Assembly: GCA_958009055.1 (NCBI GenBank)
Contig: OY253652.1
Coordinates: forward strand, 744,001-808,000
Direction: 5' to 3'
Source: Choricystis sp. odSpoLacu1
Taxonomy: Eukaryota > Chlorophyta > Trebouxiophyceae
Length of the DNA stretch: 64,000 nucleotides
Shown here: positions 19,791 through 29,830 of the stretch, piece by piece
Position numbering within the stretch: position 1 is the stretch's first letter
Layout: the number at the start of each line of letters is the position of its first letter
Made by a program: the position numbers and the translations under genes
The notes under the pieces: model-generated
Seen by the model: the letters and a program-made list of their open reading frames with translations, nothing else
Databases searched by the model: none
Told to the model about the DNA's origin: nothing

Positions 19791-22700
19791 ATGGCATCCC
19801 TGCTAGATGACTGGGCGCGCCTGGAGGCGGGGCGCGCCCCGCCCAGCCCGGGCGCACCGGTCGCCAACGTCGACGACGGTCTGCCGCCCCCTCCCCCCCG
19901 CGACGCCGACATCTTTTCACTGGACGTGGTAGAGCGTGAAGTAACGCGGTGAGTGTGTGTGGGAGGAAGGGAGGTCGCAAAGGAGGCGCGCTGTTTCCGC
20001 CGGGTGTTTCAATCTCATGCGATGCCCGCGACTGACCTTCCCCAAAACACACACCCCCACAGCGGCCGTGGCGCCGTCACCGCCGTCGCCGCGGGAGGCG
20101 ACGTCGTCATCGTGGCCACCGCGCGCGGCTACCTGCTGCGCTACGACGTGGCGGCGGGGGGGGCGCCGACCGAGGTGGAACTGTCGCGCGCGCCCGACGC
20201 GGTCGCGGACGGCGTGTGGCTGGACCCATCCGGCACCCACGCCATTGCCTCGCTCTCAGTCGGCGGGCGCCACGAGACGCACTGCGTGCACGCGCGCTGG
20301 AAGCGGTCCCGCCAGCTGGCAGTGGCGTCAGCGAGCGACGCGGTGTCGGTCGCGGCGTTTGACTCCGCTACCACCACCGGCACGTCCACCGGGGACGTGC
20401 TGCTGGGCACGGATGCCGGCGACGTCATGACCGTCACGTTTGATGAGCGGGATAAGAGGGAGCGGGGCGGGGCACGCGCCTACACTCTGCGTGGCAGCGA
20501 CGGCACGCGCGCACGAGTCACGGGCGCCGCACTCGCGCGCGCGCACGGCGGCCGCCGCGTCGCCCTGGTGGCCACGCCAGACAGGTTGCACGTGTTTGTG
20601 GGCAGTGGTCCCAGCGTCGGCCTGGCCGCCGTGTTTGCGGGCTACCCGGCGGATGGGGCGGACCTCAAAAACGCGTGGCTGCCGACGGCAAGCGACGCGG
20701 CCGCCCCCCCCGCTCGACGGCTGCGGCGCCCTCGCCGCCACCCCCTCCCCCGACGGCGGCCTGGACGTCACTTGGCTGTGCCCTGTGGGTCTTGCCACCG
20801 CCCGCCTGCCGGGTGATGCTGGGGCTGCCTCCGCGGACGCGTTGCCAGGGCACGACTCGGTTTTGTTAACAGACACTGGCGTCGCCACCCTCCCGCGCGG
20901 CGCGCTCGGCCCCGCCTCCCCCCCGTCCGTGCGAGCCATGGCCGCCACCCGCCACCACGCCCTCATCGTGGACGGTGGCCGCGTCCTGGCCTTCAACCGG
21001 GTGAGCGGAGGGCTGGTGCAGGCTCTAACACCACGCTCCGCAACCCGCGCCAACTCCGGCACGCCCGCCCCCCTCCTCCCCCGCCGCGCGCTGGCGGCCG
21101 ACCCCGCCTCTGGCGCCCTCTACGTGGCGGGCGCGGACACCCTGCTGGAGGCGACTGCCGCGGACGAGGGGAGGGACATGTGGCGCGTGTTTGGGGCACG
21201 GGGGGATTACGCGGCGGCTGCACGTGCGGCAACCACGCGCGCCGCGCGTGACGCGGTCGCCCTGGCCGAAGCCGATGCCGCCTTTGAAGCGGGAGACAGA
21301 GGCCGAGCAGCTGTGCTGTATGGGCGTGCTTTAACCTCTGATCCACCATTTGAGGAGGTGGCATTAAAATTTGTCGACTCCCGCGACACCGACGCGCTCA
21401 CGTCCCTCCTCGCCGCCCGCGTCGCCGCCCTGCCTCGCCGCGACCGCGCCCAGGCGGCAGCCCTGGCGGCCTGGCTGCTGGAGCTCAAGCTGGACGCCGT
21501 CAACCGGGCGGCGTTGGGGGAGGCGAGCGGTGGCGACCGCGGCGCGACCGCGGCCGCCGACGCCGCTGTGCGAGCCACGCTCGAACACCACGCCGACGCG
21601 CTCGACGTCGGCGTCGCGGTCGGCCTGCTGGCCGCGTACGGGCGGGCGGACGACCTGCTGCACTACGCCCGCCTGCGCGGCGACGCGGAGGCGGTGCTGG
21701 AACACTTGACAGCAGCGCTGGCGGGTGGCGTCGGCACACACCGCGGCGGCGACGCCGACCCGGCCGCCACCGCCGCCGCCGCCCTGCGCGCCGCGGCCGC
21801 CGCCCCCGACCTGGCCGTCCGATTTGCGCCCGCCCTATTCGACGCCGCCCCGGCCGCCGCGGTGGACGCCTGGCTGGCGGCCGACCCCCCCCTCGACGCG
21901 CGGAGGCTGATGCCAGCACTCGCGCGCGCGCGCGTGCGCGCGACGCCCCCCCCGCCGCCCGGGCCGCCGCCCTGCGCTACTGCCAGGCGTCCGCGGACGC
22001 GGGGGCGGGGGATGCAGCCCTGCACAACCTGGCGGTGGCGTTGCTGTCGGAGGAGGCGGGAGCCAAGGTGAAGGCAGCAGCAGCAGCCAGTGACACCACC
22101 CCCTCCGACGCCTCCGACGGCGACGCCTCCTCCCCGGAAGCCGACCTGCTGGCCTACCTGCGTTCCGCGCGCGACCCGTCCACTGGAGACCCACTGTATG
22201 ACCCTGGCCTGGCCCTCGCCGACGCGTCGGCAGCCGGCTGCCGACGCGCCGTCGTCTCTCTCCTCGCCTCCTCGGGCGCCCCCGAGGACGCGGTCGACGC
22301 CGCCCTCACCTTTGACGCCCGCCTGGCCGCCCGCCTGGCGGCCGCCCCTGATGCGGATGCCGACACGCGGCGGCGCCTGGCGCTGGCGGTCGTGCGGCAC
22401 GCGGTGGCTGCCGCGCCCGACCCTCCCGCCGCCGTCGACGCCGTCGACGCCTTCCTGCGGTCGGGCGCTGGAGCGTGCTTGAGGCTGGAGGACGTCCTCC
22501 CCCTCTTTCCCGCCGCCACGACGGTGGGCGCGTTCAGGGCCGCCGTCGTGCGCACGCTGGACGCGGCCGACGCGCGCGCCGCGGCCCTGCGCGCCGCCGC
22601 CGCCGACGCCGCCGCCGCCGCGGACGCGGCCCGCGCCGACTTGGCGGCCCTGGAGCGGCGCGCCGGGCGCGTGGGGGCGGGGGAGCCGTGCGCCGCGTGC

Positions 22701-23042
22701 GGCCGCCCCGTGGGGGGCGCGCCCCCTGCCGCCGCGGGCCCCGCGGGGGGGCGCCTCCCCCCCGTCTACCTGTTCCCCACGGGCGCTGCCTACCATGGTG
22801 CATGTGTCGCCTCCACGGCGGCGGCGTCCCTGTCGCCCAGGGAGGCGGCAGCTTTGCGCGCGCGCGTCGCCAACGTCGCGGCGGGCGGAGGCGGCGACGC
22901 GGCTGCGGCAGCAGCCCTCGACGCTGACCTGGGCGCCGAAGACCCGGCGTGCGGGGAGAGGGCGGTGCGCGCGCTGGATGTGCCCCTGCTGGACGGCGTG
23001 GCGGACGCGGCGGAGGTGGAGGCGTGGCGGGTGGCTGTGTGA
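19791..23042 (+). CDS. VPS18: VPS18 (Pep3), CORVET/HOPS core subunit, with two apparent frame breaks
   Basis: Exon 1 is 19791-19948 and exon 2 starts at 20063. The N-terminal beta-propeller part (RGRGAVTAVAAGGDVVIVAT...) and the Pep3/Vps18 and clathrin-repeat parts (ADEGRDMWRVFGARGDYAAA, VLYGRALTSDPPFEEVALKF, RYCQASADAG-GDAALHNL) read continuously only if the frame shifts twice. One shift is at the C8 run 20704-20711 (one base too many). The other is in the CG-repeat/C8 tract 21921-21953 (one too few). A C-terminal CAACGRPV...YHGACV segment corresponds to the RING-like end, with fewer zinc ligands than animal VPS18. VPS18 tethers late endosomes or vacuole membranes for fusion. The conserved protein on both sides of each break argues for sequence error rather than a dead gene. 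Confidence 0.82.
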
Positions 23043-23135
23043 CTGAACAACAATGTGGACAACAACGCCTCGATCTTCTTGTGTTAAACGCCGTCCCTCT
23101 CTCTCTAAAAACTGCGGTTTCCCCACACACTAAAA

Positions 23136-23933
23136 TCACGCTGCAGCGGGCGGCGCCGTCGCCGGCGCCCCACCCCCACCCCCCGCCTTGACAAACACCA
23201 GTTTTTCCACTTTTAAGTCATCACTCCCTGCCCCCCCCGGCAGGCGATACATGTACACCGTCGCCTTCCCACCCTCCGCCACATCCACCAGCACAAAGGA
23301 GGGGACGGGGGAGGGCGGGCCGTGGGGAGCCCACGCCCCCGTGGCTGAGCCGGGGTCAATCCTCAGCCCCGCGCCGCCAAGGGTCGGCGTGACGGACAGT
23401 TCGTGTGAGTGGCCTGTGACCAGGATGTCCACGCCCAGCCTCCTCTGCAGCGCGTCCAGGGCAGACGCATCCCCCCACGGCACGACCGCCGCCCCCGACA
23501 CGACGGCGAGCGTCATGCCCGCGACGGTGGTGGTGGCCACGTCGCCCGCGCGCGACGCGGACGCGCACCCCGCATCATCAAATTCGCCCCGCGCGGCGAC
23601 GATGGTGGGGCAGACTGATTTCAGGTAGTCGTAGATGTCCTGTGGGGGGTGTGTCAGAGGCGGAAACGTCGTGTTGGGTCGGTTTGGGGATGGGGATGGA
23701 CGAAAAAATAATAAATAAATAAATAAATAATAAATAAATAAAAAAAAAACAGCGTTCTTCCACTCGGCAACCCCTCCCTCCTCTTCCCCACTCCCTCTCA
23801 CCTGCGTGCACAGATTGCCCGTGACGACCGCGGTCGCGATGCGGCCGGGGACGAGCAGCGTGCGAAACTTGGGGGGGAGGCCAGGTGCGCGGTGCGGGAT
23901 GTGGGCGTCCCCGATGACGAGGACGAGCACCAT
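23136..23933 (-). CDS. VPS29: VPS29, retromer subunit with metallophosphoesterase fold
   Basis: Two exons on the minus strand, 23933-23802 and 23639-23136, give 211 residues, near the family's usual ~185-190 plus a Gly/Ala-rich tail. Conserved pieces are LVIGDAHIPHR, KFRTLLVPG, VTGNLCT, RGEFDD, VVPWGD, LVTGHSHEL and IDPGSATGAW. VPS29 stabilises VPS35 in retromer, which retrieves cargo from endosomes. The 162-bp intron stays open in frame, so it could be mistaken for coding sequence, but it carries an AT-rich simple repeat and standard splice sites. The gene is convergent with VPS18 (93 bp), and a 71-bp (GT)n tract lies just upstream of its start. Confidence 0.95.
   Translation of the reverse strand: MVLVLVIGDAHIPHRAPGLPPKFRTLLVPGRIATAVVTGNLCTQVRGSGEEEGGVAEWKNAVFFLFIYYLFIYLLFFRPSPSPNRPNTTFPPLTHPPQDIYDYLKSVCPTIVAARGEFDDAGCASASRAGDVATTTVAGMTLAVVSGAAVVPWGDASALDALQRRLGVDILVTGHSHELSVTPTLGGAGLRIDPGSATGAWAPHGPPSPVPSFVLVDVAEGGKATVYMYRLPGGAGSDDLKVEKLVFVKAGGGGGAPATAPPAAA
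23704..23749. repeat. AT-rich (AAAT)n simple repeat in VPS29 intron
   Basis: A tetranucleotide AAAT/AATA array followed by an A run lies within intron 23640-23801. It is the most AT-rich stretch in this GC-rich window. Confidence 0.9.
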
Positions 23934-23962
23934 GTGGCGTAGGATGGGGAGGGAGGAGAGAG

Positions 23963-23964
<2 letters not shown>

Positions 23965-24035
<71 letters not shown>
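23965..24035. repeat. (GT)35 microsatellite between VPS29 and the acyltransferase gene
   Basis: An uninterrupted 71-nt GT run lies in the 243-bp divergent interval between the start codons of VPS29 and the DGAT2-family gene. Such tracts can adopt Z-DNA and vary in length. Confidence 0.97.
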
Positions 24036-24037
<2 letters not shown>

Positions 24038-24176
24038 CGCTGGCGCCAGCGTGCGCGAGCGAGGAGGGCGTTTTTCGAGAGTGTGAGACCGTCCGCCACG
24101 CCGCAGAACCAACGCGTTTTTTGGCGCCCCACGCTCGTTCTGCGCCTCCCGCCTGCTGTCAACTCCCCTGCCAGCC

Positions 24177-25544
24177 ATGGGCACCCTCCGCCGCAAGGCG
24201 CCACCCTCCACGGAGGCAGACGCCACCGTGCGCATCACGGCCGTCACGCCGCATGGTAAGCAGTCCGCGGTCGACACGCCTCTCCTGCCCCCCCCCTCCG
24301 TGGGCGCCCGCGTCGCGCACGCCGCCGCCGAAGTCGACCGGTACTGGGCTTTCTTTCTGTGGGTGGCCATGATCGCGGCCGGGATGTGGCCCCCGCTGCT
24401 GACGCCGCTGTTTGTCCTAGCGTTTCCGACGCCGCTCATCGCGGGGCGTGCCGTGGTGGCGCTGGCTGTGTGGGTGAGTGTGGGCGGGTGGGAGTTTTGT
24501 GTCTCTCTCTCTCTCTGTCTCTCTGCCAGGGGAGGGAGGAGGCAGGAGAGAGGCCGCGTGGGGCGGCCAGCCTGCCCAACCACGCCGCCCCTTGCCGACC
24601 GTCTGTTGCTTCCCTCCCAAACCCACACAAACAGGCCGTGCTCGCCCTCCTCCCCCTGCGTGCGCCCCCCGCCTGGGGCGCCGCCTTGGTGCGCTACATC
24701 CTGGCCCGCACGACCGCGTCGTTGACTGAGTTCAGGGTGGTGACAGCGCGGGGGGCAGTGTTTGAGAAGGGAACGGCCTACGTGGTCGGCTTCGAACCCC
24801 ACTCCACGCTGCCCATGGGCGCCGTCCTGGCGTTCAATGAGCTGGCGGGGCATGTGCCGCCGGGACTGCAGGGTGTGCGCCTGCTGGCGTCGACGGTGGT
24901 GAGTCGTGGAGAGAGAGTGGGTGGTGGCGGCAGCGCGTGGCCTGCGCCACCAGACACCACTACCAAAACCCTCCCTCCCTCCCCCCACACACACCCTCCA
25001 GTGCTTCCAAGTCCCCTTTGTGCGCCACGTCTGGTGGTGGCTCGGCTTCCGCCCCGCCACCCGGGCCACCATGGCGTCTCTGCTCGCCAGCGGGTCCCCT
25101 GTCGCCCTGTGCCCGGGCGGCATCCGCGAAGTGGCCCTCCTCGACGCCACCAAAGAAACCATCTACCTGCGCTCCCGCCTGGGGTTTGTGCGGCAGGCGT
25201 TGGTCGCGGGCGCGCCCCTGGTGCCTGCGTTTGGGTTTGGCCAAACCCGCATGTTCAAGTGGTGCCACCCGCTGCCCCTGCCGCCGTCCGCGCGGGACGC
25301 GCTGGCCCGGGCTATTGGTTTCATGCCGCTGTGGATACACGATGGGACGCTCCTGCCCTTTCCCGTGCGGGAGGCGAGGGTGACGGTGGTGCTGGGGCGC
25401 CCGATCGAGGTGCCTCGGATTGCCACCCCGGACGACGCCACCGTGCGCCGCTGGCTGGACGCCTTCATCGACGCCATGCGGGAGCTGTATGACGAGCACG
25501 CTGAGGCGGCGGGGTGTGGCGGCGTGCCGCTGGTGGTGCGGTGA
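24177..25544 (+). CDS. DGAT2-family acyl-CoA acyltransferase (MGAT/DGAT)
   Basis: Three exons, 24177-24473, 24635-24898 and 25002-25544, all phase 0, give 367 residues. Two hydrophobic helices at about residues 60-100 precede the catalytic motif FEPHS; the plant type has EPHS where animals have HPHG. PFVRHVWWWLGF, then CPGGIREV, LRSRLGFVRQAL and the C-terminal VVLGRPIEVPRI follow the conserved blocks of DGAT2 enzymes. These ER enzymes add acyl chains to mono- or diacylglycerol to make triacylglycerol. Green algae have several paralogues and I cannot say which this is or which acceptor it prefers. Confidence 0.9.
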
Positions 25545-25699
25545 GAGTGAAGGTAGGTCGATAGAATGTTTTTTCTTTTTTTTTCTCCTCTTCTTCTGCG
25601 TGTGTTTTTTACCGTTAATTTTTTCTTTTAACCGCCTTGCAAACCCAATGAAAACTCACACTGGCACCAACAAACAAACAAAGAGAAACAAACACAAAT

Positions 25700-26466
25700 C
25701 TACCCCTCACCGCTCCTCCGCGTCGCCAGCGCGTCGCTCGCGCCAGGGCCCAGCACGCCATCCACATCCGCTCGCACCGCGTCGGCGTCAGCACCCGTGG
25801 CGGGCGCGATATGGAGCAGCAGCAAGCGCAGGAAGGCGGCCCCCGCGCCCCCACCGGTCGCGCCGCCACCGCTGGCCGCGGCGCGCGCGCGGCCGCGCGC
25901 ACGCCGCCGCCGCTGGAGAAGGCGGCGACAGCATCCGGTCCATCTATCAGGACGGCGCCCGCCGCGTGCAGCAAGGATTTGACGTGGTGGGGGGCGCCTG
26001 CCTTGTGCAGCGCGGCCGCGAGTGCTGCAGGCGCGCCGGCCGCGACCGCGGCGGCGCGCGCGCCGGGAGACGCCAGGCACACACCCTCCAGCGCACGGGA
26101 GGCGGCATCCACTTCGGCTGACGACACGGCGCGCCCGTCCTCGGTGGCGGTAACGTCGGGGGTGGGCGTGACGGAGCCTTCCGCTGCAACGCGCAGCGGG
26201 GAGACTGCGGCCGCGGCCACAGCTGCCGCCAGGCCGTCGTCCTCCGCCAGCACGGCGCGCAACATGTCCCTGCCTTCGCTGTCAGCGGCCAAAACCAGCA
26301 CTTGGCGCGAGACGTCGTTCAGTGCGGCGGTGCGCAAGAAGGAGAGCGGGGAGGAGGTGGCGCGGCGGGCGGCGAGGGCCAGGGTCGTGGTGAGGCGGGC
26401 GTGGGAGGTGGACACCGCGGCTGCGGCCAGAGCCGCGGCCAGAGGGGGGTCGTCGGGGGCGAGCAT
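25700..26466 (-). CDS. Hypothetical Ala-rich helical repeat (ARM/HEAT-like) protein
   Basis: The frame opens at ATG 26466 (MLAPDDPPLAAALAAAAVSTSHARL...) and encodes amphipathic helices reminiscent of ARM/HEAT repeats, for example a segment ending HHVKSLLHAAGAVLIDG. Near 25880-25920, in a CG-repeat tract, the natural-looking sequence moves to another frame (GAAFLRLLLLHIAPATG...GASDALATRR) that stops at 25700. Without the shift the frame instead continues to 25615 through implausible sequence. Length is about 255 residues. I do not recognise the family. It is convergent with the acyltransferase gene. Confidence 0.45.
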
Positions 26467-27086
26467 CGTGAAAAAAGGCCCGCAGCGTTTGATGTGACGA
26501 AGTCGAAAAACATAACACCGTCGGCCTTTTTTGTCTCTCGAGCTGAAATTGGCACGCCCCCAGGCGGCGCGCCCCGGCGGCCGCCTCCCCGGCGGCGCGC
26601 CTGCCGTAGTTGGGGCTGCACCGTCGCCAGGCGTGCTGGTGCGCGGCTGGCAGCCCGCCCCCCTGGATGCCCCGCGCGCCGGCCGCCGGCCGCATGCGGC
26701 GGCCGCTGTTCTGCCCGCGCAGCACAACGCTGTGCTACGTCCCCCCCTCTGCTCCGTCCGACCCCCCCCACTGGCAGCAGGCAGACCACCAGGTGCGAGT
26801 GTGACGTGGAGCGCGGGCTGCGGCGCACCTTGACTTTGGCCCGAAAACACACACACACACAAAACGCAAAACAAACCGAGGGGCGTGACGAACTTTTTGT
26901 CGCCCCAGTCCTATTTGGCCCATCAGCCAAACCTTTGGGCACTACACAATGCGGATTCGACCAACTATTATCCGACCCCTTGGTTTCTCGCGTTTTTGTG
27001 TGGGTGTGTGGGTGTGGCGACGGGGGGGGGGGGGAGGTTTGCGCGGCCGGCCGCCACCCCCTTCCACCACCTCCCCCTCTTCCCTC

Positions 27087-27244
27087 TTTCTCTGCGGTGA
27101 CGATATAACAACTGCTAATCCCAGCTCGCTTCGAGGGCGGGCGGCGGGGTGTGTGTGAGCTTGCTCCCGCCTCGCCCCCGTCTGCTGAAGATAGACTGTT
27201 TTCCCAATCTCACAATTATTTTTATCATTGTCTGAGCAGAGAAA
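27087..27244 (+). ncRNA. Candidate C/D-box snoRNA A (about 158 nt, intronic)
   Basis: A 9-bp perfect terminal stem, TTTCTCTGC (27087-27095) with GCAGAGAAA (27236-27244), brackets a C-box-like GGTGACGA (27096-27103) and a D box CTGA (27232-27235). A possible internal D'/C' pair is CTGA-AGATAG near 27184-27194. It lies within putative intron 26793-27340. Its rRNA or snRNA target was not identified by eye. Confidence 0.6.
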
Positions 27245-27647
27245 TGAGGAGGGGTGGGGGTGCCCGCGTGCGTGTGTGTGTGCGGGCCACCCACCAACCA
27301 ACGTCACTCAACCACACGCTTTTCTGTCCTCCCTCCACAGAACGTGATTTCAACACGGCCGACCGTTTTTTTTTGTTTCCCAACCAGGTGAGTCCACTCT
27401 CTCCCTTTCCCCCCCCTCCCCGCCCGCCCACACGCAACACACACACACACACACACACACTCTGTTTGGGACGTGACGATCTTTTTCAACCTCGGTCCGT
27501 GTTTTGCATCCAGTCGCTTTCAAGCGCCTGATGCCGATACAAGGTTCCCGGGCTGACTCCCGGGCCTGATCCCAACATAAAAAACGTGTGCGCGAGTTTG
27601 CTGTGCTGTGCCGCTGTGTTGTGTGCTGCTGTGCGTGTCTTTCTTTT

Positions 27648-27756
27648 CCCTTTCTTTTGCGGTGAGGAAACTAGAATTATTTCAACGGACTAGAGTTTCC
27701 GAGAAAATTTCATTGACGAACCAACGATTCTCTTGGCTGTCTGAGCACAGAAAGGG
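27648..27756 (+). ncRNA. Candidate C/D-box snoRNA B (about 109 nt, intronic)
   Basis: The terminal stem is CCCTTTC (27648-27654) with GAAAGGG (27750-27756), then a small internal loop and TGC/GCA. It encloses GTGAGGA (27662-27668, imperfect C box) and CTGA (27741-27744). Inside, GGAAACTAG and CTAGAGTTTCC form a hairpin, and TTGACGA near 27713 could serve as C'. Confidence 0.55.
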
Positions 27757-28937
27757 AGAAAAGAAAGACACACACACACGCACGCACGCGTGCACGCGCA
27801 CGCTCCCCTTTTTCTTATCCCCAGGCTTCTAAAAGTTGGTGCCGCGGCCTCTGTCAATGCTGCGGGGCCCGTTCCCAGAAGCGAGAGTCATGAGGCGCCG
27901 CGCCCGCTACCGATCAAGGCGGTCGCGCGGTCTGCCGGCGACCCGGGCGCGATCGCTATCCCGTGGCCACGCGTTGACTCCACGCCGTCGCGGGACGAAC
28001 GCTCCCGGACAGTTTTTTGTTTGTGCGGGTTTTCTTTCTCACTCTCACACTTTCTTCTTCCTCAGGTGCCCCCCCCCCCCCACACACACCCACACACACG
28101 CCACACCACCACCGGCTTGGAACTTCAGGCAGCTGGCACAGCGCTCTTCCCCATCGCTTCACCGACCGGCGTTCATCCAGCCGCACAGCGCTTGCGTCCA
28201 CGGGCGTCGGCGCCCGCACACTAGCCGGGCACCTTTTTGGCCGCGCCCGCGCGCTGACATTTTATTTTTCCCCTTTTTTCCGCAGAAAAATAGCTCCTAG
28301 ACCAGGTGAGAGTGTGTGTGCGTGTGTGGAGAGAGCCCCCCGCCCGCCACGCTACACAGACGGTCGAACGGCGTGCCTTTTCAGTCCGTGCCGCACGTTC
28401 AACGGCGCAAAGAAAATTTTCATTTTCATTTCATCGCTCGTAGCAACACGAATCTGCCGGCGCGTTTCAGGGAGGGCCGCGCGGGACGCGTGTGCGTGCC
28501 TCAGCGCGCGCACGCTCCCCCACCCACGCCGCTCACTCGTATAAGCGCTGCCACAGTTTTTTTGGGGGGGCACCCCTTTGTGCACGCCCCTGACCATTAT
28601 CCCTTTTCTCCCGCACAGACGCTTTGCCATCCCCCTCTCCGGTCGTCCCGCCGTGCGGTGCCAGGTGCGTGGGGCTGGTGTGGGCGCGCGCGCACACACA
28701 CGCGCCCCCTCCCCTCCCCCTCCATTTATTCAAACCCGCGCGGTGACGATCCCCGTGAGGCTGTTTCTGAAAAAAAAATCTTCGGATTTTTACTTGATTA
28801 CACCCACACTTATTTTTTAAAACGACTTCTTCTTCCACCGAGCGCTGGGCACAATGGGGGTGGGGGTGGGGGCTGTGGGGAGGAAGGGAGGGGCACACCC
28901 CTCCTGCGAGTCGGCACACCCCACACACCTTTCCCCC

Positions 28938-28992
28938 TCCTGCGGCCGGTGACGAACACTCCCTGCCTTTAAACCGTCTGAACGCCGCGGGA
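28938..28992 (+). ncRNA. Candidate mini C/D-box RNA C (about 55 nt)
   Basis: TCCTGCGGC (28938-28946) pairs with GCCGCGGGA (28984-28992), nine pairs with one G-T, around GGTGACGA (28948-28955) and CTGA (28978-28981). It is shorter than usual eukaryotic C/D snoRNAs, so confidence is lower. It shares the GTGACGA box with candidate A. Confidence 0.4.
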
Positions 28993-29075
28993 CTACCACG
29001 CGGGTCCTCGCTTCACTGCGGGGGAACCTACTCGCGCAGCCCCGCGGGCGCTGCCGCCCTCTGCCCCCCCCACGA

Positions 29076-29140
29076 CCCCGACTCTCGCAGTCGGGGGTGG
29101 TGCTTGGGAGGCGAGGCTGCAGAGGGCTCACCCCCTCTGC
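29076..29140 (+). other. Two strong adjacent hairpins at the 3' side of the ncRNA region
   Basis: CCCCGACT-CTCGC-AGTCGGGG (29076-29096) and GCAGAGGG-CTCACC-CCCTCTGC (29119-29140) are perfect 8-bp stems. They suggest a structured RNA element or a 3' processing signal; the type is not recognised. Confidence 0.5.
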
Positions 29141-29772
29141 GCCCCGTTTCTCTCCCTCACTTTGGCACCCGGCTTTCGTGGGGGGTGCAGGGGCGACTCT
29201 GTGCAGCGCCGGCTGGATGCACACGTGGCATGGCGTCCGAGGCTTGAGTGGGGGGGCGGGGGGGGGGGGGGGGGAGGAGGAGAGGGGAAACGCGGCGCGC
29301 GGCGAACTGCGAATCGGCCACAGGGGGAGCAGCTTGTCCTTCCTTGTTTCCACCTCCCCCCACGTTGATCGCGCACACCTTTGCGTTTTCAAGCCCCCCG
29401 GCCTCATTTGTTTTGCGCATGAAGAGATTCCAAGCCTTCAAAATTTCACGATGGTCTGCGGATCGCGGCGCGTGTGTGTTTCGACGCAGACGCACGCGGG
29501 TGGCGAGACCAGCTTTTTTGCCGACTGATTTTTCAGGCGGCGCTGACGCAATTTGAGGCCGGGGGCGGGGGGGAGGGCGTGATGCTGGAAGGGGGGGGGT
29601 GAGCAACGGTGGTGCGTGAGAGGATGCGCTGATCTTTCGAACTCGATTTCCCTTCTCTCTTCCCAAACCCCTCAGGCTTTTGAGTGCTGAACCTCTTCCC
29701 GCTGTCCCTAGTTGTAACAAGGCGCTTTGTTGTGCGGGTGTTGAACACTGCGACTTGTTTTGACACGAAAAA

Positions 29773-29805
<33 letters not shown>

Positions 29806-29830
29806 CGCGCCGCCACTCCCACCCCCACCC

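Larger units (their letters stand above)
26467..29760 (+). ncRNA. Putative multi-intron non-coding snoRNA host transcript
   Basis: This 3.3-kb stretch has no frame with recognisable protein. It does have strong splice signals bounding tiny segments: a donor at 26793; 27341-27387 (47 nt, containing T9); an acceptor at 27824; an acceptor directly followed by a donor-like GTG at 28066; 28286-28305 (20 nt, containing TAG); 28619-28664 (46 nt); and an acceptor at 29675. Stop codons and homopolymers in the mini-exons argue against coding. At least three C/D-box RNA candidates with closed terminal stems lie between these segments. The layout resembles U-host genes that release snoRNAs from introns while the spliced exons are discarded. 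The 5' and 3' ends are only approximate, and the 3' end runs toward SELENBP1 on the opposite strand. Confidence 0.45.

Noticed and set aside
26880..26950. RNA gene with GGGGCG/CGCCCC and TTTGGC/GCCAAA hairpins
   Set aside because: Hairpins are real but boxes and spacing match no class I can name. Not annotated separately.
27824..28012. H/ACA snoRNA (GCTTCT/AGAAGC hairpin at 27825-27882, later ACA)
   Set aside because: The H box does not fit ANANNA and the second half is too long for one hairpin. Kept only as part of the non-coding region.
28130..28222. H/ACA snoRNA ending CGCACACTAG
   Set aside because: Only a 6-bp hairpin precedes the ACA and no proper H box was seen.
28743..28770. Another C/D RNA (GTGACGA ... 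CTGA)
   Set aside because: Boxes are present but only 17 nt apart and no flanking stem pairs.
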